DNA of 44,825 nucleotides from CAYPIE01 sp964410665 (lineage in GTDB: Bacteria; Planctomycetota; Planctomycetia; Gemmatales; Gemmataceae). Within the stretch, counting starts at the first letter, position 1. Every line of letters begins with the position of its first letter. The notes beneath the pieces are model-generated. The model worked only from the letters and a program-made list of their open reading frames with translations, searched no databases and was not told the DNA's origin. Shown here one piece after another: positions 19,757-26,721 of the stretch. The DNA lies in contig CAYPIE010000048.1 of the NCBI GenBank assembly GCA_964410665.1, positions 1-44,825 of the forward strand, read 5' to 3'. Made by a program: the position numbers and the translations under genes.

Positions 19757-20008
19757 ATGACTCGGATCGCCGAAGCCCAGATGGAACACATCGGTGAAAA
19801 CTGTGGTTGCGCCCATCATGATCACGATCTCGTCCACGATCTCAGCAATCGGCTCGATGCCCTCTGGCGTTATGACCAGTACATCGCCAATGCCGAAGGG
19901 AAGCCAGAACTCCAGGAGCTTTGGCGAGACTTCAAAATGCAGGAAGAGGAGTGTATCACTCGCCTGAAGAAAGCGATCCGGCAAGAAGTTCGCGAACACT
20001 GCTTCTAA
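19757..20008 (+). CDS. Small acidic protein of unknown function
   Basis: An 83-residue protein that I do not recognise. It has a CGCAHHDHD cluster near residues 16-24 (two Cys, three His), which could bind a metal. The rest is a charged helical segment (LSNRLDALWRYDQYI, then KMQEEECITRLKKAIRQEVREHCF). The ATG is preceded by aaggag at good spacing. It stands alone, 238 bases after GH65 and convergent with the response regulator. A 35-base tandem duplication covers its last codons and stop. Length and composition suggest a cytoplasmic protein of the small stress-associated kind, but that is a guess. Confidence 0.65.
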   Translation: MTRIAEAQMEHIGENCGCAHHDHDLVHDLSNRLDALWRYDQYIANAEGKPELQELWRDFKMQEEECITRLKKAIRQEVREHCF

Positions 20009-20042
20009 AGCGATCCGGCAAGAAGTTCGCGAACACTGCTTC
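19971..20042 (+). repeat. 35-bp perfect tandem duplication (period 37)
   Basis: The sequence aagcgatccggcaagaagtt and the following 15 bases occur at 19971-20005 and again, identical, at 20008-20042. The period of 37 is not a multiple of three. The first copy codes the C-terminus of the small protein and is followed by its TAA; the second copy is outside the gene. Perfect identity suggests a recent event. Confidence 0.9.
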
Positions 20043-20233
20043 GAAACGGGCAATTGCGGCCGCTAAGCACTGTCGACGTGCGCCGGATCTGGGCGGGCGA
20101 GGTCTCACTCCCGCGCTCGCCTCTTGAGGATCGATCGCGTGGCCAGGCAGCGGCCGTCTGGCCGCATTGAAGCCAGTCCTTCGCGACCAGGTGCGGGAGC
20201 AGTGCATGGTCTGTGGAGTTCCCAACATCTCCG

Positions 20234-20929
20234 TTAGGCATGAATAATACTACCGGCTTCACGTCGATCACGTTCAAACACCCAGCGGGCGGCATCACGG
20301 CTCAATTCGGATGCTCCAGCTAACTTGAGTTTCGACTTGATGTGCTCCCGATAGGTTTCGATGGTTTTGACACTCAGCTGTAAATGACTGGCAATCTCAC
20401 GCGTGGACAGTCCACGGCCGATCAGCTCGAACACCGTCAGCTCGCGGTCGGAGAGTTTCTCGGTCGGATCGCGGTCCTCGGTCTCAGCGTCGGTTTTGCG
20501 GCGTAAGCAGCGTGCCGTCATGGCAGGACTGAGGAAGATTTCGCCCGCCATCACGGCGCGAATGGCTTCGAGCACGCGCTCGCCGGTCTCCCCTTTGTTG
20601 ACATACCCCCGCGCTCCTGCACGCAAGGTCCGTTCTGCATAGACATCATCCTCGTGCATACTTAACACGATCATCTGGATCTCGGGATCACGGCAGCGAA
20701 TCCGTTGCAACAAGTCGAGTCCATGGCCCGTTTTGAGTGACAGATCAACGATCACCAAGTCTGGTCGCTGCATGGCGATTTGCTGCATCGCCGAGGGGAC
20801 ATCCTCGGCTTCACCACAAACATGCAGGTCGGATTCACCCTGGAACAGATGTCGTAACCCGCGACGCACCAGCGGGTGATCATCCACCAAAAGGATGTTG
20901 ACAGGTTGCTGTGGGTTTGGGGGATTCAT
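20234..20929 (-). CDS. NarL/FixJ-family response regulator
   Basis: A 231-residue two-component response regulator. The receiver domain covers residues about 10-130, with the acidic pair Asp16-Asp17, phospho-acceptor Asp62 (LVIVDLSL) and the conserved Lys in RGYVNKG. A LuxR-type DNA-binding domain follows near 160-225 (LSDRELTVFELIGRGLSTRE, then LSVKTIETYREHIKSKL). The ATG at 20929 follows ggagg with suitable spacing and matches the family N-terminus; open sequence further upstream is not family-like. No histidine kinase gene lies next to it, so the partner is elsewhere. It is transcribed away from the stand-alone receiver at 21660. Confidence 0.93.
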   Translation of the reverse strand: MNPPNPQQPVNILLVDDHPLVRRGLRHLFQGESDLHVCGEAEDVPSAMQQIAMQRPDLVIVDLSLKTGHGLDLLQRIRCRDPEIQMIVLSMHEDDVYAERTLRAGARGYVNKGETGERVLEAIRAVMAGEIFLSPAMTARCLRRKTDAETEDRDPTEKLSDRELTVFELIGRGLSTREIASHLQLSVKTIETYREHIKSKLKLAGASELSRDAARWVFERDRREAGSIIHA

Positions 20930-21659
20930 CGGTTGCCTCCAGACATAGCGAACCGCCCAGAAGGGTCCCCGGATGGTCTTGATGCCACCCAACCGGTTCG
21001 CGGAAAGCTAATCGGTTGGGTCACACTGCTCCGTGGGAACGCCCCGATCCATGACCATGATTGTCGTTTGGTGCCAATCCTACGCTCCAGTCCGCACCTT
21101 CCATTGGACGCCATCGTAGCTTGACATGCAAGCTTATCTGGATGTTTTTTAAACTCACTTGATCGACCGGCCGGTTGAATGTCTGTTCCTTGCCCACGTT
21201 ATTCCTCGCACAAGCTCCGGTTTACTTCCCATCCAGCGCAGCAAGTGACCATCAGAGTCCGACAGTCTACCCTCGCGACACATCACTCTGCAAGGTTATT
21301 ACATTATGATATTATATTTTGATGATTAATTTTGCCTTCAGGAACCGTGTGCGAGGGCTCCTCTTCGAGCAACCGCGATCGCGGCGAGACGGCAGCGACG
21401 ATCCCGGGGCAATGAGGTGCTCATCCAGCCGGGGCTCCGGCACCAATCCCTATCAGGGATTCCCCGATTCGAGCGAACGGAATCTCCCCGAGTGTTCAAT
21501 TGCCGCTTTTCACGCCAGAATGATCTCACGAGACGGTGGAACCAAATTGTTCCACCGTCTCGTGAGCAAGACTCGCCGATAGAACGCCAGGCGCCACACA
21601 CCCGGGTGACTATGGTCCTGACCGACGGCCCGGGCCACCATGCGACGGAGGAACTGCCA
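20930..21659. other. Long divergent intergenic region with hairpin
   Basis: About 730 bases between the response regulator and the stand-alone receiver. It contains an AT-rich block at about 21295-21335 in otherwise GC-rich DNA, where a promoter is likely, and the perfect hairpin at 21525-21566. Open frames here lack family motifs. Confidence 0.45.
21525..21566. repeat. Perfect 18-bp inverted repeat, 6-base loop
   Basis: Arms ctcacgagacggtggaac and gttccaccgtctcgtgag are exact reverse complements around the loop caaatt. It ends 93 bases before the ATG of the stand-alone receiver gene. No T-tract follows on either strand. It could be a transcript structure in the 5' leader, a regulator-binding site, or a small mobile repeat. 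Confidence 0.9.
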
Positions 21660-22094
21660 ATGCCATGTGTGCTGATCGCCGAACCGAATTATCTACTAGC
21701 GACCGCCTATGCCGAGGCGCTGGCCGGAAGCGACTTCGAGATCCGCCTGGCCAGTAGTGGGCTGGATTGCATTGGGATGCTCCGGGTGTTCCAGCCCAAG
21801 GTGCTGGTGCTGAATCTGGACCTGCTGTGGGGTCAAGGGGAGGATGTGCTGGCCCTACTTCGCAGCGATGTCAATATGCCCGCCGCGGAGGTCATTCTCC
21901 TATGCGACCGAGATTCGTGTGCCTATGCCAGCATGATGCAGCAGCTCCAAATACGGCATTGCCTTCGTAAACCGGTGCCTCTCAGCGGACTAAAGGCGCT
22001 GATTCTAGACCTGATGACCTCGAGGCAAGCAGAGAGAGGATCGCTGGTATCCTCAAGGAATCAACCGAGATGTAAACCACGTGAAGACTCATAA
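21660..22094 (+). CDS. Stand-alone receiver-domain protein, atypical
   Basis: A 144-residue CheY-like protein. The fold pattern is clear: VLIAEPNYLLA (strand 1), VLVLNLDLL with probable acceptor Asp54 (strand 3), EVILLCDRD (strand 4) and CLRKPVPL with the conserved Lys (strand 5). The acidic pocket at the end of strand 1 is reduced to one residue, Glu8 (A-E-P instead of D-D), so magnesium binding and phosphorylation may be altered. There is no output domain; the C-terminal 25 residues are basic and probably disordered. The ATG at 21660 is chosen for the upstream ggaggaactgcc; an ATG at 21612 is in frame. The gene ends 31 bases before the scaffold gap. Confidence 0.8.
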   Translation: MPCVLIAEPNYLLATAYAEALAGSDFEIRLASSGLDCIGMLRVFQPKVLVLNLDLLWGQGEDVLALLRSDVNMPAAEVILLCDRDSCAYASMMQQLQIRHCLRKPVPLSGLKALILDLMTSRQAERGSLVSSRNQPRCKPREDS

Positions 22095-22125
22095 CAGTTC
22101 TTTGCTCGGGGCCGATTTCCTTAGG

Positions 22126-22225
22126 NNNNNNNNNNNNNNNNNNNNNNNNNNNNNNNNNNNNNNNNNNNNNNNNNNNNNNNNNNNNNNNNNNNNNNNNNNN
22201 NNNNNNNNNNNNNNNNNNNNNNNNN
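22126..22225. other. Assembly gap (100 N)
   Basis: Exactly 100 unknown bases. The 12 bases before the gap (22114-22125) and after it (22226-22237) are both gatttccttagg. This suggests the two contigs really overlap by these 12 bases and nothing is missing, though a true repeat at the contig ends would look the same. Confidence 0.98.
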
Positions 22226-22240
22226 GATTTCCTTAGGGGT

Positions 22241-22984
22241 TCAATGATTCCCCGAGATATACAGCATCATGGGTTCGGCGCCATCCGCCGCCGTCAGCTT
22301 GTAGATCATCGGAGGTGGCGAGGGGAGCCGATACCCCTCCCCGGGTTGCAGGCTAAGACGCAGCAACGGATAATCTAGCGTTGTACTTTCTAGGCTATTG
22401 AGAGAGGGGATTTCTTGGGGCGAAACCGATGTGGTACCGGTGTGCGCCAGCGGATGGGTTTTCCATTGAGTCGAGGTCAGATTCAGCACGTTGAGCTCTA
22501 ACGCATCCACGCCCAGGTTGACGCCTCCCCAAGCCCAACACGAAGCGTTGGCTTGTTCGTGATTCGACCCCATGATTTCTAAACCCGAAGGGTTCGTCCC
22601 CAGAGAAAGATCAAAGCGGCCACCCGGAGGGACTGGCAAACGTTTATACTGAAAAAATGCCGTCAACTCGGTGACCAAGGTATTAAACGCAGGCCAGGGT
22701 CGATTCGTCGGAATACCATCGTCTTCTAACGCTTGCCACCAGCCCTCCAGTAAATGTCTGGGCAAGTTGAAGTACTGCACGGATACTTCGCGGGGATCGA
22801 TTGCATCATCGGCCCGCAGCAACATCTCAAGCTCCTCAGCGGTGGGCGTACGCCAGGGCAATTGTGGCGAGATGTTACCTTGTTGACAACGAATCCCGGA
22901 GCTGAGCTGCAGGCGTGAGGGCCAATCACCTGGGAGCTGGAAATGTTCTGCGCTGCAGAACTGTACACCGGGTAGGAGCTTCAC
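22241..22984 (-). CDS. Unrecognised third protein of the GRRM-type operon
   Basis: A 247-residue protein that I cannot assign. It starts with GTG at 22984, only six bases after the stop of the radical SAM gene, so the two are co-transcribed and probably coupled. There is no signal peptide or membrane segment. The C-terminal part (LLRLSLQPGEGYRLPSPPPM, then MLYISG) has the rhythm of a cupin or 2-oxoglutarate-oxygenase-like double-stranded beta helix, but I see no clear metal-binding triad; SNHEQANASCWAWGGVNLG is the only histidine-rich conserved-looking stretch. Position implies a role in peptide maturation: further oxidation, leader recognition or partner binding. That is inference from context only. 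Confidence 0.75.
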   Translation of the reverse strand: MKLLPGVQFCSAEHFQLPGDWPSRLQLSSGIRCQQGNISPQLPWRTPTAEELEMLLRADDAIDPREVSVQYFNLPRHLLEGWWQALEDDGIPTNRPWPAFNTLVTELTAFFQYKRLPVPPGGRFDLSLGTNPSGLEIMGSNHEQANASCWAWGGVNLGVDALELNVLNLTSTQWKTHPLAHTGTTSVSPQEIPSLNSLESTTLDYPLLRLSLQPGEGYRLPSPPPMIYKLTAADGAEPMMLYISGNH

Positions 22985-22990
22985 GGGGAC

Positions 22991-24169
22991 TTACTCAGGG
23001 TCTTGGTGGATGGTGGCGGCAGGTGTGACAGCTGCTTTAGTGTGTTCCAGTTGATCCAAGGTCACGTCGATGCAGACTTGTTTTTGTAAACGGCAAGACA
23101 AGGTCTCGGTGGTTGCGAAGGTGCCTCGTTCAAAAAACTTGTTCGCCGGGGGCCCACCACCGCAGAAAGCGAAATACGCGCAGCTGGCGTGACACTGGGC
23201 TACCCCGCGTTGGACATCGGCTTCCATGCGTCGAAAGCGTGGTGAAGCCAGGACATCCTCAAGTCGATCGGTGGTGACGTTGCCCAGGGCGAAATCGCCG
23301 TAGGGCAAACCGGAATTCCCGAGGAGTTCCGGAGAATAAGTGCTGAAATTGCCCGCGCAATCCACGTTGACGATCGCCCAAGGCTTGTTCTCCTGGGTGC
23401 GGGAGTTTTTTTGGAAGCGGGCGCCGAGGATACACTCCACGGAGGTTTCGAACTCACGCACTTCAAGCGGCGGATCGACGGAGTAGGCCAGATCCACGAA
23501 ACGCGCAAAGAACTCCCGAAAACGCTCCTGCATGCCGACCGCTTGCATCGACGAATTGGTATGCGGGCCCTCGATTTCTTCGACGTTAAAGCCGACGTTG
23601 GTAATCCCATGCTCACAATAGAAATCGAATAATTCATCTGCGTAGTTTAGGGATTCTGCCGTGATCACACTCAACACATGGAAGGGAATGCAGTGGTCGT
23701 GCAGGAGATGGATCCCACGCAACACCTGATCCAGCGTCCCCTTTTGTTGGCGGGTGCGTCGATAACGGTCGTGGAGAAACGCCGGGCCGTCTAGGCTGAC
23801 ACCCATGTGGATGCCATGCCGCTGAATAAAGGCACACCAAGCTTCATCGATTAAGGTGGCATTGGTCTGAAAGGAGTGATGAACCTCCAGTTGGGGCGGT
23901 TTCACCGCTTCCAGCATGGACACTGCGTCTTCATAGAAGTCGATCGGAACCACCAGCGGTTCACCCGCATGCCACAGGAGCGTGAAAGGCTCCCGAACCA
24001 AACCGCTGGCAAACACCCAGTCGAAGGTCCGTTGCAGCATCTCGCGCGACATCCGCCGCTTGTCAGAGCGATCCGGCAGATAACAATATGAGCAATCGAG
24101 GTTGCAAAAGGGTGTCGGTTGGATGACCAACAATTCCAAAGGGCCATACGCAGAAGCAGATTGGATCAT
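22991..24169 (-). CDS. grrM: Radical SAM/SPASM cyclophane-forming peptide maturase (GrrM-like)
   Basis: A 392-residue radical SAM enzyme. The CX3CX2C cluster that binds the SAM-cleaving 4Fe-4S is Cys22-Cys26-Cys29 (PFCNLDCSYCYLP). LLWHAGEPLV and FQTNATLID are typical of the peptide-modifying branch, and GVSLDGP follows. The C-terminal SPASM domain supplies cysteines for auxiliary clusters: Cys271, Cys326, Cys330, Cys336, Cys359 and Cys366, including CAYFAFCGGGPPANKFFERG. This layout fits the GRRM-system maturases (TIGR04261-like), which link an aromatic ring carbon to the beta-carbon of a residue two positions later, making three-residue cyclophanes. The precursor gene lies 46 bases upstream. 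The gene is complete. GrrM is favoured over an anaerobic sulfatase maturase because of the adjacent FR[N/R/K] repeat peptide. Confidence 0.85.
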   Translation of the reverse strand: MIQSASAYGPLELLVIQPTPFCNLDCSYCYLPDRSDKRRMSREMLQRTFDWVFASGLVREPFTLLWHAGEPLVVPIDFYEDAVSMLEAVKPPQLEVHHSFQTNATLIDEAWCAFIQRHGIHMGVSLDGPAFLHDRYRRTRQQKGTLDQVLRGIHLLHDHCIPFHVLSVITAESLNYADELFDFYCEHGITNVGFNVEEIEGPHTNSSMQAVGMQERFREFFARFVDLAYSVDPPLEVREFETSVECILGARFQKNSRTQENKPWAIVNVDCAGNFSTYSPELLGNSGLPYGDFALGNVTTDRLEDVLASPRFRRMEADVQRGVAQCHASCAYFAFCGGGPPANKFFERGTFATTETLSCRLQKQVCIDVTLDQLEHTKAAVTPAATIHQDPE

Positions 24170-24215
24170 TGTTGGTCTCGGTTGCAGTCAACGAAGCGAT
24201 CAGGCGAAGTCCGCA

Positions 24216-24569
24216 TCAGAAGTTGCGGAACCCAGCCTTGCGGAAGCCGGCCTTGCGAAAGCCCCCGTTACGGAACCCCGCATTGCGGAACCCCGCGTTG
24301 CGGAACCCGCCGTTGCGAAAGCCGCCCCTGCGGAAGCCGCCTCGACGAAAATTGGTGTACGCTTCGGGAAGGTCGGTGCTCTCCCCTTGATCGGCAAGCA
24401 GCTCATCCGCACGTGCTGCCGGATCCGCGCTAGGTTGCTGCGGCTTGTTCGATCGATCCTCGGCATCGGCCGATGGGACCACCTTGGTAAACACAATCCC
24501 CGTTCCGACGATGGAAGCAGCGCCAGCGAGAAGATCGCGGAAGAACTGTCGACGGTTTTGGTCGCTCAT
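24216..24569 (-). CDS. grrA: GrrA-like RiPP precursor with Tat leader and nine FRx repeats
   Basis: A 117-residue precursor peptide. Residues 1-36 are a twin-arginine leader (NRRQFFRDLLAGAASIVG, with a possible cut after AlaAspAla36). Residues 37-73 are a charged, Pro/Ala-rich spacer. Residues 74-117 are nine tandem units with Phe at 74, 79, 84, 89, 94, 99, 104, 109 and 114: FRRGG twice, FRNGG, FRNAG twice, FRNGG, FRKAG twice, and a final FRNF. Each Phe-Arg-(Asn/Arg/Lys) fits the aromatic-X-X substrate motif of three-residue cyclophane enzymes, so up to nine crosslinks are possible. The ATG at 24569 is chosen because an in-frame ATG at 24605 overlaps the predicted -10 box. No strong ribosome binding site is seen. 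It is the first gene of the operon with the maturase and the unknown third protein. Confidence 0.87.
   Translation of the reverse strand: MSDQNRRQFFRDLLAGAASIVGTGIVFTKVVPSADAEDRSNKPQQPSADPAARADELLADQGESTDLPEAYTNFRRGGFRRGGFRNGGFRNAGFRNAGFRNGGFRKAGFRKAGFRNF
24222..24350 (-). repeat. 15-bp tandem repeats coding the FRx core
   Basis: On the minus strand, 15-base units code FR-x-(G/A)-G nine times (the last is partial). Many neighbouring units are identical or nearly so at DNA level (for example the two FRNAG units and the two FRKAG units), so the array has grown by local duplication and can change copy number by slippage. Confidence 0.85.
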
Positions 24570-24603
24570 GGTTCTGCCCGTGGTGAAGGTTGAATTTTCG
24601 ACC

Positions 24604-24631
24604 ATGATAGCGGTGGGGATCAGGGCGTCAA
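24604..24631 (-). promoter_or_regulatory. Sigma70-like promoter for the RiPP operon
   Basis: On the minus strand, TTGACG (-35, 24631-24626) and TATCAT (-10, 24609-24604) are separated by 16 bases; each box differs from consensus at one position. The start of transcription would be near 24597, giving a leader of about 28 bases before the ATG at 24569. A run of T further upstream (24660-24652) may help as an UP element. Promoter consensus in Planctomycetota is not certain. Confidence 0.55.
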
Positions 24632-24751
24632 CCGTCGGTCAGCAAACGAGTAAAAAAAAATGTAGTTGTTTTTGAAGCCCCGCTTGACCTGTGCTTGGTT
24701 GCCACTTAGAACGATGACGTCGCATCTCTTATCTGCCGGAGAAAATACACC

Positions 24752-25336
24752 ATGCGCCAAATTGTTCGTATGCTCGCGCTGGCAATTGTCTTGGCATCGC
24801 CAATCAGTTCCTTGGCCGCGGAGAAGGTCGCCAACCCGTTCTACACGTACTGGTCCTCTTTCAAGCCGGGCACCACGGTGACCCTCACCGAACAAACAAC
24901 ATTCGGTGATGACATCAAAGAGCTCGTACCGAAGGGCATCGATCAGAAAATCATCCGCTATCGCCTGCTCAAAGTTGCCCCGAAGCAGGTCATCGTTCAA
25001 GCAACGCTGACTGAACGGGACTTTCTGAGCAATATTGTGTCGGCACCGACCCGGATCATCTACCCGGCAGAGGTCGACAAAGAAGAGATCGAAACGGTCC
25101 TTTACAAAGTAGGTGCTGAGTTCACCGATGCGAATGTGACCATTGGTGAGAAGAGTTATCCGTGCAAGAAGATCTCTGGTACCCGGAAGACGGACTCGGG
25201 CGAAATCACCTATGACATCTACATTTCGTCTGAAGTCCCTGGCGGGATTGTCAAACGGAAGCGAACCACACGCAAGGACGGGCAGTTGATCGCCGAGACC
25301 ACAGTGGAGTTGCGTCGGTTTACAAAAGCGGAGTAA
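24752..25336 (+). CDS. Secreted protein of unknown function
   Basis: A 194-residue protein with a clear Sec signal peptide (MRQIVRMLALAIVLASPISSLAAEK; likely cut after LAA). The mature part is an all-beta-looking domain without cysteine pairs: NPFYTYWSSFKPGTTVTLTE, then SYPCKKISGTRKTDSGEITY and KRKRTTRKDGQLIAETTVEL. Similar small exported proteins are common in Planctomycetota, but I know no function for them. The ATG follows ggaga at moderate spacing. It is divergent from the RiPP precursor gene across a 182-base region, so shared control is possible but not shown. Confidence 0.8.
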   Translation: MRQIVRMLALAIVLASPISSLAAEKVANPFYTYWSSFKPGTTVTLTEQTTFGDDIKELVPKGIDQKIIRYRLLKVAPKQVIVQATLTERDFLSNIVSAPTRIIYPAEVDKEEIETVLYKVGAEFTDANVTIGEKSYPCKKISGTRKTDSGEITYDIYISSEVPGGIVKRKRTTRKDGQLIAETTVELRRFTKAE

Positions 25337-25731
25337 GGCTCCCGGACCGAACCGCCGCCCCCCACCCACGACCCAGGCTTGGACCTCGGTCGTGGGCATA
25401 CAATCGAGAGGATCTCCACATCAGCGTGCGTCTGAACTCTTCCTGGCACGCTTTTCCTGTCCGCAAGTGGATCCATCCGTCGCTTCGAGGACGACCTCAG
25501 CCGAGTGGTGCTTCGTGAAGTGAGCATTCACCTACCGTCGGAACGGTGGTTGAAGTTCACTCCTTCTCCGCTTTTCCATCCAGAACTTTACCATCCCAAC
25601 TACCCTTCGCCGGCCTTCCAACATATTCCTTACTAGCAACCAGCATCCCAAGAATGAGGAATTGCACCGAATGGAGTCGCTCTTGTACGCGGTAAGCTAG
25701 CGGGGATGCCGAACCACTTGAGGAACGGACC
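25337..25731. other. Intergenic region
   Basis: About 395 bases between two co-directional genes. I see no supported gene. A short inverted-repeat-like stretch (ccccacccacgacccaggc and later ggtcgtggg) lies near 25358-25397. A promoter for the downstream gene is likely but not identified. Confidence 0.4.
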
Positions 25732-26691
25732 GTGAAGAGTGTACTCATCCTACCGACTTCGCTGGTATTGCTGCTCACCATGGGCAGCACGGCCCAGGAA
25801 GCAGCTTTGTCCGAGCAAGAAGACGAAACGACCGCTTCAGTCACAGCTTTCTTGCAAACCTATGCGAAAGCCTTTAATCAGCGCAACATTGAGGCGTTAA
25901 AACCTCTCTGGGCCCCGGACGCAAGCCACGACGATCTCAGTTTGGGGATAAAGACCGAGGGGCGCGCGGCTATCCTCGCCGACCTGGCCAAGGTGTTCGA
26001 GCGCCAACCCAAGATCCGCATGACCGGCCGGGCGGAAGCGATTCGCTTGATTACCCCAGATGTCGCCAAGGTGTCGGGAGAAACCAGGGTCACGGCCCCG
26101 GGAGAGGAGCCGGGAGTCGCTACCTTCTCGGCCATCCTGATCAAAAAAGATCACAACTGGTGCTTCGCCGCGGTCGAGGAACGCGACGTGCAAGTGCCGA
26201 ACTCACCTGCGGAAGCCCTTGCCGAACTCGAGTGGCTCATCGGACTCTGGGTCGATGCCTCGGACTCTGTTCGGGTGGAAACGACCTTCCGCTGGTCGGC
26301 AAACAAGAACTTTCTGTTGCGATCGTATGTCGTGACAGACGCCGGTGAGGTACGTAGCCAGGGCACCCAAGTGATCGGGTGGGACCCGCGCACCATGCAG
26401 ATCCGCTCTTGGTCATTTGACTCCGACGGCTCTTTTGGCAACGGCGTTTGGTCAAAAAGTGACAGAGACTGGGTTTGCCGTAGCACCCGTACGCTGGCGG
26501 ACGGCCGTCTCGCGTCGGGAACCTATCTCATCAGCCAGTCTAACGCTGAGACGATGAGCATACGGCTGATCGGTCTAGTGATCGAAGGGGAGCCACAACC
26601 TGCGGGGGACCCGGTCACCGTCGTCCGGATTGTCGAGCCGGACACCGCTCCCAAGGATCGACCTGACCCAACCCCTCCGACAAAAAACTGA
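25732..26691 (+). CDS. Secreted SnoaL/NTF2-like domain protein
   Basis: A 319-residue exported protein. A signal peptide (MKSVLILPTSLVLLLTMGST) is followed by an NTF2/SnoaL-like domain of the DUF4440 type (residues about 35-155: VTAFLQTYAKAFNQRNIEAL, GRAAILADLAKVF, FSAILIKKDHNWCFAAVEE). The second half (about 160-290) starts ALAELEWLIGLWVDASDSVR and resembles a lipocalin/DUF1579-like beta-barrel (WDPRTMQIRSWSFDSDGSFG). The C-terminus is Pro/Asp rich. It starts with GTG after gaggaacgg. It is followed after 30 bases by the RPN-rich protein; this pairing recurs in Planctomycetota as far as I recall. Its substrate is unknown. Confidence 0.85.
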   Translation: MKSVLILPTSLVLLLTMGSTAQEAALSEQEDETTASVTAFLQTYAKAFNQRNIEALKPLWAPDASHDDLSLGIKTEGRAAILADLAKVFERQPKIRMTGRAEAIRLITPDVAKVSGETRVTAPGEEPGVATFSAILIKKDHNWCFAAVEERDVQVPNSPAEALAELEWLIGLWVDASDSVRVETTFRWSANKNFLLRSYVVTDAGEVRSQGTQVIGWDPRTMQIRSWSFDSDGSFGNGVWSKSDRDWVCRSTRTLADGRLASGTYLISQSNAETMSIRLIGLVIEGEPQPAGDPVTVVRIVEPDTAPKDRPDPTPPTKN

Positions 26692-26721
26692 CTCGGTGTA
26701 CTTGACCTTCGGAGTAGCTCG

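Noticed and set aside
23411..24091. Plus-strand frames opposite the radical SAM gene
   Set aside because: They are antisense to a gene with all expected cysteine motifs and have no features of their own.
24119..24593. Plus-strand open frames over the RiPP core coding repeated Pro/Ala/Arg/Cys words
   Set aside because: They are the other frames of the 15-bp repeats. The minus-strand frame has the Tat leader, the adjacent maturase and a promoter.
24216..24605. Upstream ATG at 24605 as start of the precursor
   Set aside because: It overlaps the predicted -10 box and would put 12 extra residues before the twin-arginine motif.
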